Assembly (NCBI GenBank): GCA_029882535.1 | Contig: JAOUKM010000002.1 | Span: forward strand, 62,001 to 126,000 | DNA: 64,000 bases | Direction: 5' to 3' | Source of the DNA: Candidatus Bathyarchaeota archaeon | Lineage (GTDB): Archaea > Thermoproteota > Bathyarchaeia > Bathyarchaeales > SOJC01 | Shown here: positions 7,313-16,152 of the stretch, in pieces | Layout: the number at the start of each line of letters is the position of its first letter | How positions within the stretch are numbered: position 1 is the first letter of the stretch | Program-made: the position numbers and the translations under genes | Notes under the pieces: generated by a model | The model's input: only the letters and a program-made list of their open reading frames with translations | Told to the model about the DNA's origin: nothing | The model's database searches: none

Positions 7313-8386
7313 ATGGGAACACCTAACAAACAGCAAATTTACGAGAAAGCGAGAGAATTGTGGTATCAAGATCAGCATAGAAACGGTTGCTCAGAGTTAG
7401 CTCAAATAAATCCAGAGTATTCGGAATTGTTAGAAAACGGCTATGTTCATTCAGCTAGAACAATGTTAATGTCTTCAAATCCAAATGTTGTAGTTATTGA
7501 GAAAAATGCAAAGTCGGAAAAGGAAGAATTGACTTTAGATGATCATTTTCTCGTAGACATAGAGGAACTACTACGATCTGGATGTTTCATTGTTGGTGGA
7601 AAAGGCACGACCAAAAGCAACATGGCTAAGATCATTGCTGACAAATTAAGGAAGCTTGGCTACGTTGTCAAAGTCTTCGATATTTCTAAGGTTTGGCTAA
7701 AAAGTTCAGTGCCGTTTTATGTCGAAGTTAGAAACTGTCATAAGCTGAATGTTGATCTATATCAAAGTGTAGTTTACGATCTGAGTTCACTCGTTCCTAA
7801 TGATGTAAAGCGATTTGTTAGCCAAACACTAGCTTACGATTGGAATCGGCAAATCAATATTCCAGAGTATAAACGTAAATGGATTGTCTACATTTTCGAG
7901 GAAGTGCAGATACTTATACCTCAAGGAAGGCTTAGAAGCAACGAAGCTCAACAAATTCTTAGATTGTTGACAAGTGGAAGGAATTATCAGTTTTCAGCAA
8001 TAGCGATCACTCAGAGAACCGCACTAACCGACACTAGCGTTTTTGAATTATGCTTTCAGAAATACTTCGCTAGGATGGATGGGGAAAATGATCTTCGCAA
8101 AGCTGCGGCGTACATCGGAAGCGAGAGAGCTAAGGAACTTGAAAATCTCAAGCTTGGAGAGTTCATTTACGATAAAGGGAGCGAAACCAAGAAGATAAGC
8201 ACAAGGGAGTTTAAACCGAAAGCTGTTCCTAAGAAGCTAGAAAATGTACTCCGCACTCCAAGTCTTCCAGAACAAGCAATAAAGTCTAAGAAGATAGAAC
8301 ACCAAATCGACACGGAAGCCTTAAGCTCTGTGGCTATAGCGCTAATTTTTCTTCTAGCGATCTGGATAGCTGTGGGAGGCTTCTGA
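7313..8386 (+). CDS. Membrane-anchored FtsK/HerA-like P-loop ATPase
   Basis: A 357-residue ATPase. A P-loop FIVGGKGTTKSN lies near residue 95, with threonine replacing the usual glycine before the lysine. Walker B is IVYIFEEVQ near residue 195. The segment TSGRNYQFSAIAITQR about 30 residues later is typical of the HerA/FtsK/VirD4 class and of viral packaging or Zot-like extrusion ATPases. The last 18 residues (VAIALIFLLAIWIAVGGF) form one membrane helix, giving C-terminal anchoring. ATG 7313 was chosen because a TATA box and the predicted transcription start lie just upstream; an in-frame TTG at 7301 is possible. It could act in DNA packaging, virion extrusion or conjugative transfer. It ends 6 nt from the convergent DUF2095-like gene. 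Confidence 0.7.
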   Translation: MGTPNKQQIYEKARELWYQDQHRNGCSELAQINPEYSELLENGYVHSARTMLMSSNPNVVVIEKNAKSEKEELTLDDHFLVDIEELLRSGCFIVGGKGTTKSNMAKIIADKLRKLGYVVKVFDISKVWLKSSVPFYVEVRNCHKLNVDLYQSVVYDLSSLVPNDVKRFVSQTLAYDWNRQINIPEYKRKWIVYIFEEVQILIPQGRLRSNEAQQILRLLTSGRNYQFSAIAITQRTALTDTSVFELCFQKYFARMDGENDLRKAAAYIGSERAKELENLKLGEFIYDKGSETKKISTREFKPKAVPKKLENVLRTPSLPEQAIKSKKIEHQIDTEALSSVAIALIFLLAIWIAVGGF

Positions 8387-8392
8387 GTGGCA

Positions 8393-8746
8393 CTACTTCT
8401 GACCAGAAAGATTAAAGTAGTATCCTTCTTCCTTTTTGGATCCGAAGCTTCGCACGCCCTTCTTTTTGAGTTGTTGCCGTAGTTTTTGAGCGTAGCTGCG
8501 AGTTATTTCGCCGCGGTTTTCCATGTAGGTGATTATTTCTTCTGCTTGTTGTTCTTTGTCGCATCGGCGGAGAAAATCAATTACGTCAGGATTGTAATTA
8601 GAAAGATTTTTTTGGGTTTTTGCTGCTTTTTGGGCGGCTTTCGTATCGGAACGTATGGAGTTAACTGTGATCTTTTGTTTACTCATTTTCATTTCTTTTG
8701 CTAGGTTTGGGAATGTTCTTTTGAGCTGGTCTTCGTCGATTTCCAT
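8393..8746 (-). CDS. DUF2095-like archaeal protein
   Basis: A 117-residue basic, helical protein. The start EIDEDQLKRTFPNLAKEM and the end GVRSFGSKKEEGYYF resemble the archaeal conserved family DUF2095 as I remember it; I could not run a search. No function is established. It converges on the ATPase gene and may mark the chromosomal side of the element. Its own upstream region has a TATA-like GTTAAATAT about 65-75 nt before the ATG. Confidence 0.6.
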   Translation of the reverse strand: MEIDEDQLKRTFPNLAKEMKMSKQKITVNSIRSDTKAAQKAAKTQKNLSNYNPDVIDFLRRCDKEQQAEEIITYMENRGEITRSYAQKLRQQLKKKGVRSFGSKKEEGYYFNLSGQK

Positions 8747-8909
8747 GATGCGTTACGTCCAGCCTCTTTTTTTTAAGGTTCTTCATTTTCTTTTATGCAA
8801 GAACAGATATTTAACCGCTGTTGTGAGAATGTTCAACGCTTAGACTAGATTGTCTGGTTATATGTTTTAAATATAAACTGTTTTTTTGGCACAAAATGTG
8901 GGTTTTGGA

Positions 8910-10343
8910 TTATGGATAGGTTTCTCCGTAGTGATAAGTGCATGTTACTAGGTCATAGATGTTGATGACTCCCCACTGAGGTGCTAAATCTGCAAAAGGG
9001 TTCCAATCTAGGTCTCCTTCTTTGCATCCGTAGATTGAAGCCATGTAGACAATGTCGTAAATGTCTACTTTTCCATCATAGTTAATGTCTCCTGTTAATA
9101 ATGGGGGTATAGGTTCCCATGATGGTGTCCAAGTTTCCATTAACGGATATCGATCCATGTAGTAGGTCTCGCCGCCTAATTCTTCAATGATGTAAGGTGT
9201 TTCGCCTATTCCGTCACTACCGTTGAGGTTTTGATGTGCACCACAGTACAAGTCCGTGCCATTATAGTCGCTCCAATAATTGCCGCCAAATGGATATCCT
9301 CCATCCAATAAGTCCTGTGAGAAGCTAATCCAAGGAGAATAGTAGTTATGTATGAAGTTGTTGTGGTAGATCATGTTGTTTGCACCGAAAAAATCTACGA
9401 GTGGTCTTGAACAATTTGTTATGTTGTTTGCATAGATCCTGTTGTGCGATGATTCAATCAAAACAATGCCTTGGCTGTTGTGGGCTATGTTTAGGTTTCT
9501 GACAGTTGAGTCAGTTGTGCCTGCCAGAACTATGCCTTGACCATTCCCCGTCAGTGTCAGATTTTCCACTATGATTTTCTTGCAATTTACTAGGGCAACA
9601 TATGCCGCATTCAGAGGAACCGTCTTGTTTTCTTTATTTCTCCAGTAGCAGATGGGTTTTCCATCAATGGTGTTTGAAGCGTCTATATCCTGAAGAAAGT
9701 GGTCGATGTAGCTTCCAGCGACATCCAGTCCATTGTTTCTCAAAATGTTATTTCTGAGAACACATGTGACTTCCTGAAGCCAAATGCCTTCCCTATTGTC
9801 TGCCACTAAGTTGCCGACTATTCTTCCTCCCCAACAGCCACACCAACTTTCTAAGTAAATCCCTACATGGTCATTTTTTCTTATAGTGTTGTTAATTATG
9901 TCAACAGTTGAGTCCATACTATTCATCCAAATGGCTATACCATTGCCTGAAATTGTATTGCCAATGATTCGACTTTCACCACCGAAATCCACGTCGCAGA
10001 GTATCCCGCAGTCGAATCCTACGATTCTTGTGTTTCTAACGGTAACATTGTTACTAAATAAGTGAAATCCGTAACCTGTCCCTGCCCCTCTTAGAATGTG
10101 GTCTTCTCCATTAACTACTACGCTGTGTCGCTTCACAACAATCGTTTCGTTAATTATGTCGCCTACAAAGGTGTAGGTGATATTATCCACGGTTGAAATG
10201 GGCGCTGTTGGCGGGTCGATGCTCCCATCAGCTTGGATGTAGATAGTTCTACTCGCTGTAACTGGTTTAATACTAACTGCCAATGTAAACATGCTAATTT
10301 GAAGTAAACTCAGCATTATTGCTGAAAATATTTTGTTAACCAT
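8910..10343 (-). CDS. Secreted right-handed beta-helix (NosD-like) protein with dockerin-like C-terminus
   Basis: A 477-residue exported protein. A signal peptide (about residues 1-30, SAIMLSLLQISMFTLAVS) is followed by parallel beta-helix coils, seen as recurring NNTIRKND, RNLNIAHNSQGIVL and NRIYANNITNCS units typical of NosD/pectate-lyase-like surface proteins. The last 60 residues hold two dockerin-type calcium motifs (DINYDGKVDIYDIV and VINIYDLV). It probably binds or acts on polysaccharide at the cell surface. ATG 10343 was chosen because it places the signal peptide correctly; an upstream TTG at 10352 is in frame. No cohesin partner is in the window. Confidence 0.75.
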   Translation of the reverse strand: MVNKIFSAIMLSLLQISMFTLAVSIKPVTASRTIYIQADGSIDPPTAPISTVDNITYTFVGDIINETIVVKRHSVVVNGEDHILRGAGTGYGFHLFSNNVTVRNTRIVGFDCGILCDVDFGGESRIIGNTISGNGIAIWMNSMDSTVDIINNTIRKNDHVGIYLESWCGCWGGRIVGNLVADNREGIWLQEVTCVLRNNILRNNGLDVAGSYIDHFLQDIDASNTIDGKPICYWRNKENKTVPLNAAYVALVNCKKIIVENLTLTGNGQGIVLAGTTDSTVRNLNIAHNSQGIVLIESSHNRIYANNITNCSRPLVDFFGANNMIYHNNFIHNYYSPWISFSQDLLDGGYPFGGNYWSDYNGTDLYCGAHQNLNGSDGIGETPYIIEELGGETYYMDRYPLMETWTPSWEPIPPLLTGDINYDGKVDIYDIVYMASIYGCKEGDLDWNPFADLAPQWGVINIYDLVTCTYHYGETYP

Positions 10344-10469
10344 TTCTCCCAAATATAATATAGTTTGGAGGCTATTATCTTTTCTTAAGAACCTGTTATG
10401 TTTTCTCTCCGACTTATTGGCAAAAATCTCCTTGAAATCGCAAAGAAACCAATCATTGCTTGAAACACA

Positions 10470-10482
10470 GAAACTATAAAAT
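10470..10482 (+). promoter_or_regulatory. TATA box of the polyferredoxin-hdrA operon
   Basis: AACTATAAAATATA before 10483 predicts transcription start at about 10495-10508, some 55-65 nt ahead of the polyferredoxin start. A 24-codon frame, ATG 10494 to TAA 10568, lies in the leader and overlaps the first ATG at 10561. It may be a coupling leader peptide or coincidental. Confidence 0.5.
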
Positions 10483-10560
10483 ATACGTCTACTATGTCAA
10501 ATACTCTCAAACAAGCAGCATCAAACAAAGTCCTCCTAAGTAGTCAACATTCAACGTGGA

Positions 10561-11451
10561 ATGTTTAACATGCCCATGAAAATTCAAAAAACCGAATCCG
10601 ACAATCAACTTGTAGTGGAAAGGATTCACCATGCAAAAAGTTACAGATTGACTGTTGACCGCGCATTGTGTGCGGGATGTGAACTTTGCAGTCTCATCTG
10701 CCCTAGAGAATCTATCACAGTTAATAAACAACAGAAAAAAGAGGGACAAAAGATACAGCGTCCTGTGATCGATGTTGATGAAGAGAAATGTCAATACTGT
10801 GGTATATGCGCTACCATATGTCCCCACGGGGCAGTCCAAGTTACTATAGACGGCGAGAACATTGCCTCGGTAGTTGAGAAGGAAAGTTTTCCGCAACTTA
10901 TCCGCGAGATTACAGCAGATACAACAAAATGCCCAACAGACTGCACCGAATGCGAAGAAGCGTGCCCCTTAGATCTTATCAAAGTCACGTTAAACCCTAC
11001 CACTAAAGAAGTCGCAGTAGACATTAAAGAAGAGCAATGTCCTTGCTGTGGTGTTTGCGAAATCAAATGTCCAGAAGGTGCTATTAATGTCAGAAGAATT
11101 TTCACCGGAAAACTTGAGATCAATCAAGAAAAGTGCCCTTCAGGCTGTCGGGATTGCTTAGATGTTTGTCCAATAACTGGTGCCCTGTATTTTTCTGAAG
11201 AAGACGGTAAGGTGCATGCTAACGAACTTTTTTGCACTTACTGCGGCGTGTGCAAGATTGTCTGTCCTGAGGAGGGGGCGTTAGAGCTTTCACGTTCAAC
11301 AGTGCGTCATACTCCAGTTCGTTCAGGGGCATGGAACAAAGCTCTTGAGAAGTTAACTTCTACTGCCGAAATGACGAAGGAGTTGCGTGGAAAGGGAAGA
11401 AAGAGAACTATGGATGCCGTGCAGAAACTCCTTGAACCGAGGAAAAAGTGA
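10561..11451 (+). CDS. Polyferredoxin with six [4Fe-4S] motifs
   Basis: A 296-residue iron-sulfur protein. Six four-cysteine motifs follow one another: CAGCELCSLICP, CQYCGICATICP, CPTDCTECEEACP, CPCCGVCEIKCP, CPSGCRDCLDVCP and CTYCGVCKIVCP. The third and fifth have the wider Cx3Cx2Cx3C spacing. The basic C-terminal 50 residues lack clusters. It probably passes electrons to or from the HdrA proteins encoded downstream, like MvhB-type polyferredoxins. The start could be ATG 10561, 10570 or 10576; no strong SD decides. Its stop is one base before the hdrA ATG. Confidence 0.85.
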   Translation: MFNMPMKIQKTESDNQLVVERIHHAKSYRLTVDRALCAGCELCSLICPRESITVNKQQKKEGQKIQRPVIDVDEEKCQYCGICATICPHGAVQVTIDGENIASVVEKESFPQLIREITADTTKCPTDCTECEEACPLDLIKVTLNPTTKEVAVDIKEEQCPCCGVCEIKCPEGAINVRRIFTGKLEINQEKCPSGCRDCLDVCPITGALYFSEEDGKVHANELFCTYCGVCKIVCPEEGALELSRSTVRHTPVRSGAWNKALEKLTSTAEMTKELRGKGRKRTMDAVQKLLEPRKK

Positions 11452-11452
11452 A

Positions 11453-13486
11453 ATGACTGAACCCATGCCGGAACGAAAACCAAAAACCGAGACACTGGCA
11501 ACGTCGTCTAAGAAGGTAGGAGAAAAACCTCGAATCGGTGTATTCGTATGCCACTGCGGCGTCAACATAGCTGAAGTTGTCGACGTAAAGGAGTTAACAG
11601 AATACGTAAAAACGCTGCCCGACGTGGTTTACGCAAAAGAAGTTCGATACGCATGCGCCACTCTAGGTCAAGACAAAATCGGAAAAAGTATAAAAGAGCA
11701 TAACCTCAACCGAGTAGTAGTCGCTGCGTGTTCGCCACGTTTGTATGAGTCAACGTTCCGCAAAACCTGCGCTGAGGCTGGATTGAATCCCTATTTTTTT
11801 GAGATGGCGAACATCCGTGAGTTTTCATCTTGGTGCCACACTAATACGCCAAAGGAAGCCACAGAGAAAGCTAAAGAAATCGTAAAGATAGCTGTTGCAA
11901 AGGCGAGACTGCTTCAACCCCTTAAAGAAATTGAAGTGCCTGTCACTAACAAAGCCCTAGTCATAGGGGGCGGGATAGCTGGAATCAACTCGGCTCTAGA
12001 TTTGGCTGATATGGGCTTCAAGGTTTATCTGCTTGAAAAAACCGAAAGCATCGGCGGCCACATGGCACAGCTGGACAAAACTTTCCCCACGTTAGACTGC
12101 AGCATATGCATCGAAGGACCAAAAATGGTAGATGTGGGGCGCCATCCTAACATTGGGATAATATCCTACGCCGACTTGGTCAGCGTTTCGGGTTTTGTGG
12201 GCAACTTCAAAGTCAAGATTAGGAAAAATCCGCGATATGTCATTTCCGAAAACTGCACTGGCTGTGGCGAATGTAAAGAGGTCTGCCCCATTGAGTATCC
12301 TAATGAGTGGGACATTAACATGGGTGTAAGAAAAGCCATATCTGTCCCCTTCGAACAATCTGTCCCCCTCTTGTACACTATTAACATGGACCACTGTATC
12401 GAATGCTACAAATGTGTAGACGCTTGCGATGCAAGACAAGCCATAAACTTTGACCAAAAACCAGAAGAAATAGAATTAACCGTCGGCGCGATCATTGTTG
12501 CGGTAGGCTTTGAAAGCTATCTACCATACGCCGATCGGCTGTACGGCTACGGAAAATATGATAACGTTATCACCGCAATGGAATTTGAGAGACTAATTTT
12601 GGCGGCAGGTCCGACTGGAGGAAGGGTTATTCGAGCTTCAGACGGCGAGAAACCTCATTCTGTAGTTTTCGTTCAGTGTGTTGGTTCGCGGGACGTTGGC
12701 AAGTATGAGTATTGTTCAGGCTTCTGCTGCATGTACACGTTAAAGCACACAGTTATGCTTAAGGAGAAGTACAAAGACGATATTCAAATTTACGTCATCT
12801 ACACCGACCTGCGTAGCGATTTCAAAGGATATGAGGAATTCTACAATAGAGCTAAAAAAGCTGGAGTTCACTTCATAAGAACAACATTGGAAAACAGATC
12901 GATAACCGAAGACCCTAAAACCAAAAATCTCCTTGTGCACGCCGAAACAGAAGGAGGGCAACCAGTGGAAATAGAAGCAGAAATGGTAGTTCTAGCAAAC
13001 GCGGCTGTTTCAGTCCATGACGCAGCAGAACTGGCAGAAATTCTAAACATTCCAATCGGAGCAAACGGCTTTTTCGTAGAATGCCAGCCAAAAATTAGGC
13101 CTACCGAGACAGATACGCCGGGAATATTTTTGGCAGGAGCCTGCCAAGGATTGAAAGACATACCATATAGTGTCTCACAAGGAAGTGGCGCGGCAGCACA
13201 GGCGGCAGCAGTTCTTAGCAAGCCTACGTGGATCATTGAGCCTGTGGTGGCAAGGGTGAATGAAGATCTCTGTAGCGGATGCGGAGTCTGCGAATCTGTT
13301 TGCGGTTACGATGCTGTAAGAATTGAGAAAACCGATGGAAAAGAGTTAGCAAAAGTTACAGAAGGTTTATGCAGGGGATGTGGCATTTGTGGCGCAACAT
13401 GTCCTGCGGGAGCAATAACTATGCCCCTTTACACGGAAGCACAAGTTATCGCGCAAGTTAGAGCGGTTTTAGAAAAGGTGAAGTGA
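11453..13486 (+). CDS. hdrA: Heterodisulfide reductase subunit A-like flavoprotein
   Basis: A 677-residue HdrA, the FAD subunit that bifurcates electrons between ferredoxin and a heterodisulfide (or analogous) acceptor. The N-terminal domain (about 1-140) has the HdrA-type CHCGVNI and ACSPRLYE motifs. FAD binding is at VIGGGIAGINSALDLADMG. Two inserted ferredoxin motifs are CTGCGECKEVCP and CIECYKCVDACD, and two C-terminal ones are CSGCGVCESVCG and CRGCGICGATCP. ATG 11453 was chosen because GAGG lies about 10 nt upstream; longer in-frame starts overlap the polyferredoxin gene. The second hdrA begins one base after the stop. A 67-nt stretch is identical to that copy. Confidence 0.9.
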   Translation: MTEPMPERKPKTETLATSSKKVGEKPRIGVFVCHCGVNIAEVVDVKELTEYVKTLPDVVYAKEVRYACATLGQDKIGKSIKEHNLNRVVVAACSPRLYESTFRKTCAEAGLNPYFFEMANIREFSSWCHTNTPKEATEKAKEIVKIAVAKARLLQPLKEIEVPVTNKALVIGGGIAGINSALDLADMGFKVYLLEKTESIGGHMAQLDKTFPTLDCSICIEGPKMVDVGRHPNIGIISYADLVSVSGFVGNFKVKIRKNPRYVISENCTGCGECKEVCPIEYPNEWDINMGVRKAISVPFEQSVPLLYTINMDHCIECYKCVDACDARQAINFDQKPEEIELTVGAIIVAVGFESYLPYADRLYGYGKYDNVITAMEFERLILAAGPTGGRVIRASDGEKPHSVVFVQCVGSRDVGKYEYCSGFCCMYTLKHTVMLKEKYKDDIQIYVIYTDLRSDFKGYEEFYNRAKKAGVHFIRTTLENRSITEDPKTKNLLVHAETEGGQPVEIEAEMVVLANAAVSVHDAAELAEILNIPIGANGFFVECQPKIRPTETDTPGIFLAGACQGLKDIPYSVSQGSGAAAQAAAVLSKPTWIIEPVVARVNEDLCSGCGVCESVCGYDAVRIEKTDGKELAKVTEGLCRGCGICGATCPAGAITMPLYTEAQVIAQVRAVLEKVK

Positions 13487-13487
13487 A

Positions 13488-15995
13488 TTGACAAAAGGGT
13501 CTCTTCAAACCACTGAAGAGCCGCGAATCGGCGTATTCATCTGCTATTGCGGACTCAACATCGGTGCCGTAGTAGACGTAGAGGACGTTGCAGATTATGC
13601 ACGCTCTCTGCCGAATGTGGTTTACGTGAAAACCAACCGCTACACTTGTGCTGACCCTGGACAAGAAGAGATTAGAAAAGGAATAAAAGAATACAACCTC
13701 AACCGAGTGGTTGTAGCTGCCTGTTCTCCACGGATGCATGAGCCCACGTTTCGCCGAACCGTTTCAGAAGCTGACTTGAACTCTTTTCTTTTTGAGATGG
13801 CGAACATCCGCGAATTCTCTTCATGGTGTCATCCCAGCACACCAAAAGAAGCCACGGAAAAAGCTAAAGAAATTGTAAAGATGGCTGTTGCTAAAGTTAG
13901 ACTGCTAAAACCGCTTGACGTCATCGAAGTTCCAGTCACTAATAAGGCGTTGGTGGTGGGAGGTGGGGTTGCAGGTGCAAGTGCAGCGTTGTCACTTGCA
14001 AACATGGGATACAAAGTGTACTTGGTTGACAGAGCTGAAAGCATTGGTGGTCACATGGCGCAGCTGGGTAAAACGTTTCCTCTGTTTGAGTGTTCAAATT
14101 GTCCACAACAGAATCGTTGTCCAAGGTTCTCTTGTGTTGCCACGAGAATAGGAGACGTTGCCAATCACCCAAGCATCCAGTTACTGACCTATTCTGAGGT
14201 TAAAGAGGTTGAAGGCGTCATCGGAAGCTACAAGGTCAGGGTTGTTAAGAAACCCCGATTTGTTGACGAGTCAAAGTGTGTGGGATACTGTAACATTTGC
14301 GTAGAAAAGTGCCCTGTTGAAGTGCCTAGTGAATTTGACGCAGGGATGCGCATGCGAAAGGCGATTTACATGCCATTCGATCAAGCTGTACCTCTGGTTC
14401 ACACGATTGATAAAGAAAACTGTCTCTACTTCAAAGACGGTAGCTGCACCGAATGCAAAAACGTGTGCGAAGTAGACGCGGTAGATTTTAATCAAGAGCC
14501 AGAAGAGATCACGTTTGAAGTAGGCACCATCATAGTTGCGACAGGATTCGACGTTTACGAGCCTTACGACTTAGAAGAGTATGGATATGGGAAATTTAGG
14601 AATGTGGTAACTGGGCTTCAGCTCGAACGAATGTTGCATACTGGTACTCAAATTACCGGCGAGCTTGTAAAACCCTCAGACGGCAAAAGACCCAACAGCC
14701 TAACTTTCGTTCAGTGTGTTGGTTCGCGGGACGTTGGCAAGTATGAGTATTGTTCAGGCTTCTGCTGCATGCTAACATTGAAAAGTGCTGTGTTGCTCAA
14801 AGAAAAATATGGCAACGGCTTTCAGATTAACGTGCTCCACACGGATATGCGTGCTAATAAGAAAGGCTACGAAGAGCTTTTCAGAAGAGCCCAAGATATG
14901 GGAATCAACTTCATACGAGCAAAGCTTACCAATAGAAAGGTCGTTGAAAACTCCGAAACAGAAAGCTTAACCGTGTATGCAGAAACAGAAGACAATAGTC
15001 CAGCAGAGATAAAGACCGACATGGTGGTGTTGGCGACAGCGGCGATTCCGAGTAAAGGTTCAGAAGACACAGCGAGAATCTTCAACATTTCTCGAGGAGC
15101 TGACGGCTTCTTCATGGAAAGCCATCCTAAATTGAAGCCTTTAGACACGCCAGTGGATGGCACTTTCTTAGCGGGTGCTTGTCAAGGTCCCAAAGACGTC
15201 CCATATAGTGTCTCGCAAGGGAGCGGAGCTGCAGCGCGAGCCGCAACCATCCTTTCGAAGGAAAAATGGAAGATAGAACCCATCGTTGCAGTGGTAGACC
15301 CTGAAAAATGCAGAAATACAAAGATAAAATGTGGTATTTGCGCCGAACGATGTCCTTACGGAGCCATAGAAGCTCCCGAAAACCAACCTGCAAAAGTAAT
15401 AACAGCTATGTGTCACGGCTGCGGCACTTGCGTGGCTGAGTGTCCTGCAGACGCTATTACGCAGAGACATTTCACAGATGATCAGATTTTTGCTCAAATA
15501 AGATCGGCGTTGGAGGAGGAGCCGGAAGGCAAGATTCTTGGTTTCTTGTGTAACTGGTGCTGTTACGCAGGCGCAGACTTGGCGGGTACAAGCCGCTTCG
15601 AATATCCACCTCTTCTTAGGCCTATTCGCGTGATGTGTTCGGGTCGCGTGGACAGAGATTTCGTGTTAGAAGCCTTTAGACAGGGGGCTGGTATGGTTTT
15701 AATCGGTGCGTGTCACTTGCCCTATGACTGTCATTATATTAGCGGTAATGAGAGAATGAAAGCCCGTATGGATGCTTTGGCCCCTATGTTGCAAAAGCTT
15801 GGCTTAAGCCCTCAACGTTTCCGGGTGGAGTATGTTTCGGCTGCTGAAGGACTCAAGTTTGCAGAGCTAATGAAGGAAATGGCTGCACAGATGAAAGAGT
15901 TGGGACCAGAAAAGATTAAGGCAGAAAATGCGAAGCTGAAGCCAATCTTGGATAGAATGCTAGCTAAGAAACAGCAAAAAGCAAAACAACAATGA
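13488..15995 (+). CDS. hdrA: HdrA-MvhD fusion protein
   Basis: An 835-residue fusion. Residues 1-675 are a second HdrA with its own FAD site (VVGGGVAGASAALSLANMG), an insert with extra cysteines (FECSNCPQQNRCPRFSC), ferredoxin motifs CVGYCNICVEKCP, CGICAERCP and CHGCGTCVAECP. Residues from about 682 are MvhD, the [2Fe-2S] subunit linking F420-non-reducing hydrogenase to Hdr (FLCNWCCYAGADLAG, VMCSGRV, GACHLPYDCHY). The TTG start at 13488 has an AAGGTGAAG SD and follows the first hdrA stop by one base. HdrA-MvhD fusions are known; QmoB of sulfate reducers has the same order. MvhA and MvhG partners are encoded at 46.9-49.2 kb. HdrB and HdrC are absent here. Confidence 0.9.
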   Translation: MTKGSLQTTEEPRIGVFICYCGLNIGAVVDVEDVADYARSLPNVVYVKTNRYTCADPGQEEIRKGIKEYNLNRVVVAACSPRMHEPTFRRTVSEADLNSFLFEMANIREFSSWCHPSTPKEATEKAKEIVKMAVAKVRLLKPLDVIEVPVTNKALVVGGGVAGASAALSLANMGYKVYLVDRAESIGGHMAQLGKTFPLFECSNCPQQNRCPRFSCVATRIGDVANHPSIQLLTYSEVKEVEGVIGSYKVRVVKKPRFVDESKCVGYCNICVEKCPVEVPSEFDAGMRMRKAIYMPFDQAVPLVHTIDKENCLYFKDGSCTECKNVCEVDAVDFNQEPEEITFEVGTIIVATGFDVYEPYDLEEYGYGKFRNVVTGLQLERMLHTGTQITGELVKPSDGKRPNSLTFVQCVGSRDVGKYEYCSGFCCMLTLKSAVLLKEKYGNGFQINVLHTDMRANKKGYEELFRRAQDMGINFIRAKLTNRKVVENSETESLTVYAETEDNSPAEIKTDMVVLATAAIPSKGSEDTARIFNISRGADGFFMESHPKLKPLDTPVDGTFLAGACQGPKDVPYSVSQGSGAAARAATILSKEKWKIEPIVAVVDPEKCRNTKIKCGICAERCPYGAIEAPENQPAKVITAMCHGCGTCVAECPADAITQRHFTDDQIFAQIRSALEEEPEGKILGFLCNWCCYAGADLAGTSRFEYPPLLRPIRVMCSGRVDRDFVLEAFRQGAGMVLIGACHLPYDCHYISGNERMKARMDALAPMLQKLGLSPQRFRVEYVSAAEGLKFAELMKEMAAQMKELGPEKIKAENAKLKPILDRMLAKKQQKAKQQ

Positions 15996-16044
15996 TCTTT
16001 CTGTAAATCCTTCTTCTGTTTCAGATATTCATGAAAGAAGCCTA

Positions 16045-16152
16045 ATGTATTGGGGTGCACTTCTCTACGTAGCTAGGATCAAAGGCGCTCTCAGAATCGG
16101 TGAAGACACAAAAATGTTGCTGCTCTTAAGAGACGCAGCAAAAATACCGTAA
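16045..16152 (+). CDS. Possible 35-residue frame or gene fragment
   Basis: ATG 16045 opens a 35-residue frame, MYWGALLYVARIKGALR and on, ending LLRDAAKIP. The same frame stays open upstream across the end of the HdrA-MvhD gene. The peptide is amphipathic and protein-like, but there is no SD and I recognise no family. It may be the remnant of a gene once following hdrA. Confidence 0.25.
   Translation: MYWGALLYVARIKGALRIGEDTKMLLLLRDAAKIP

Noticed and set aside
1-8400. Attachment sites and integrase for the element
   Set aside because: No tyrosine recombinase and no tRNA flank the element inside the window, and I found no convincing direct repeat at its edges.
13939-14495. Minus-strand frames inside the HdrA-MvhD gene
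   Set aside because: No SD or motif, and the sense frame encodes conserved FAD and iron-sulfur sites.
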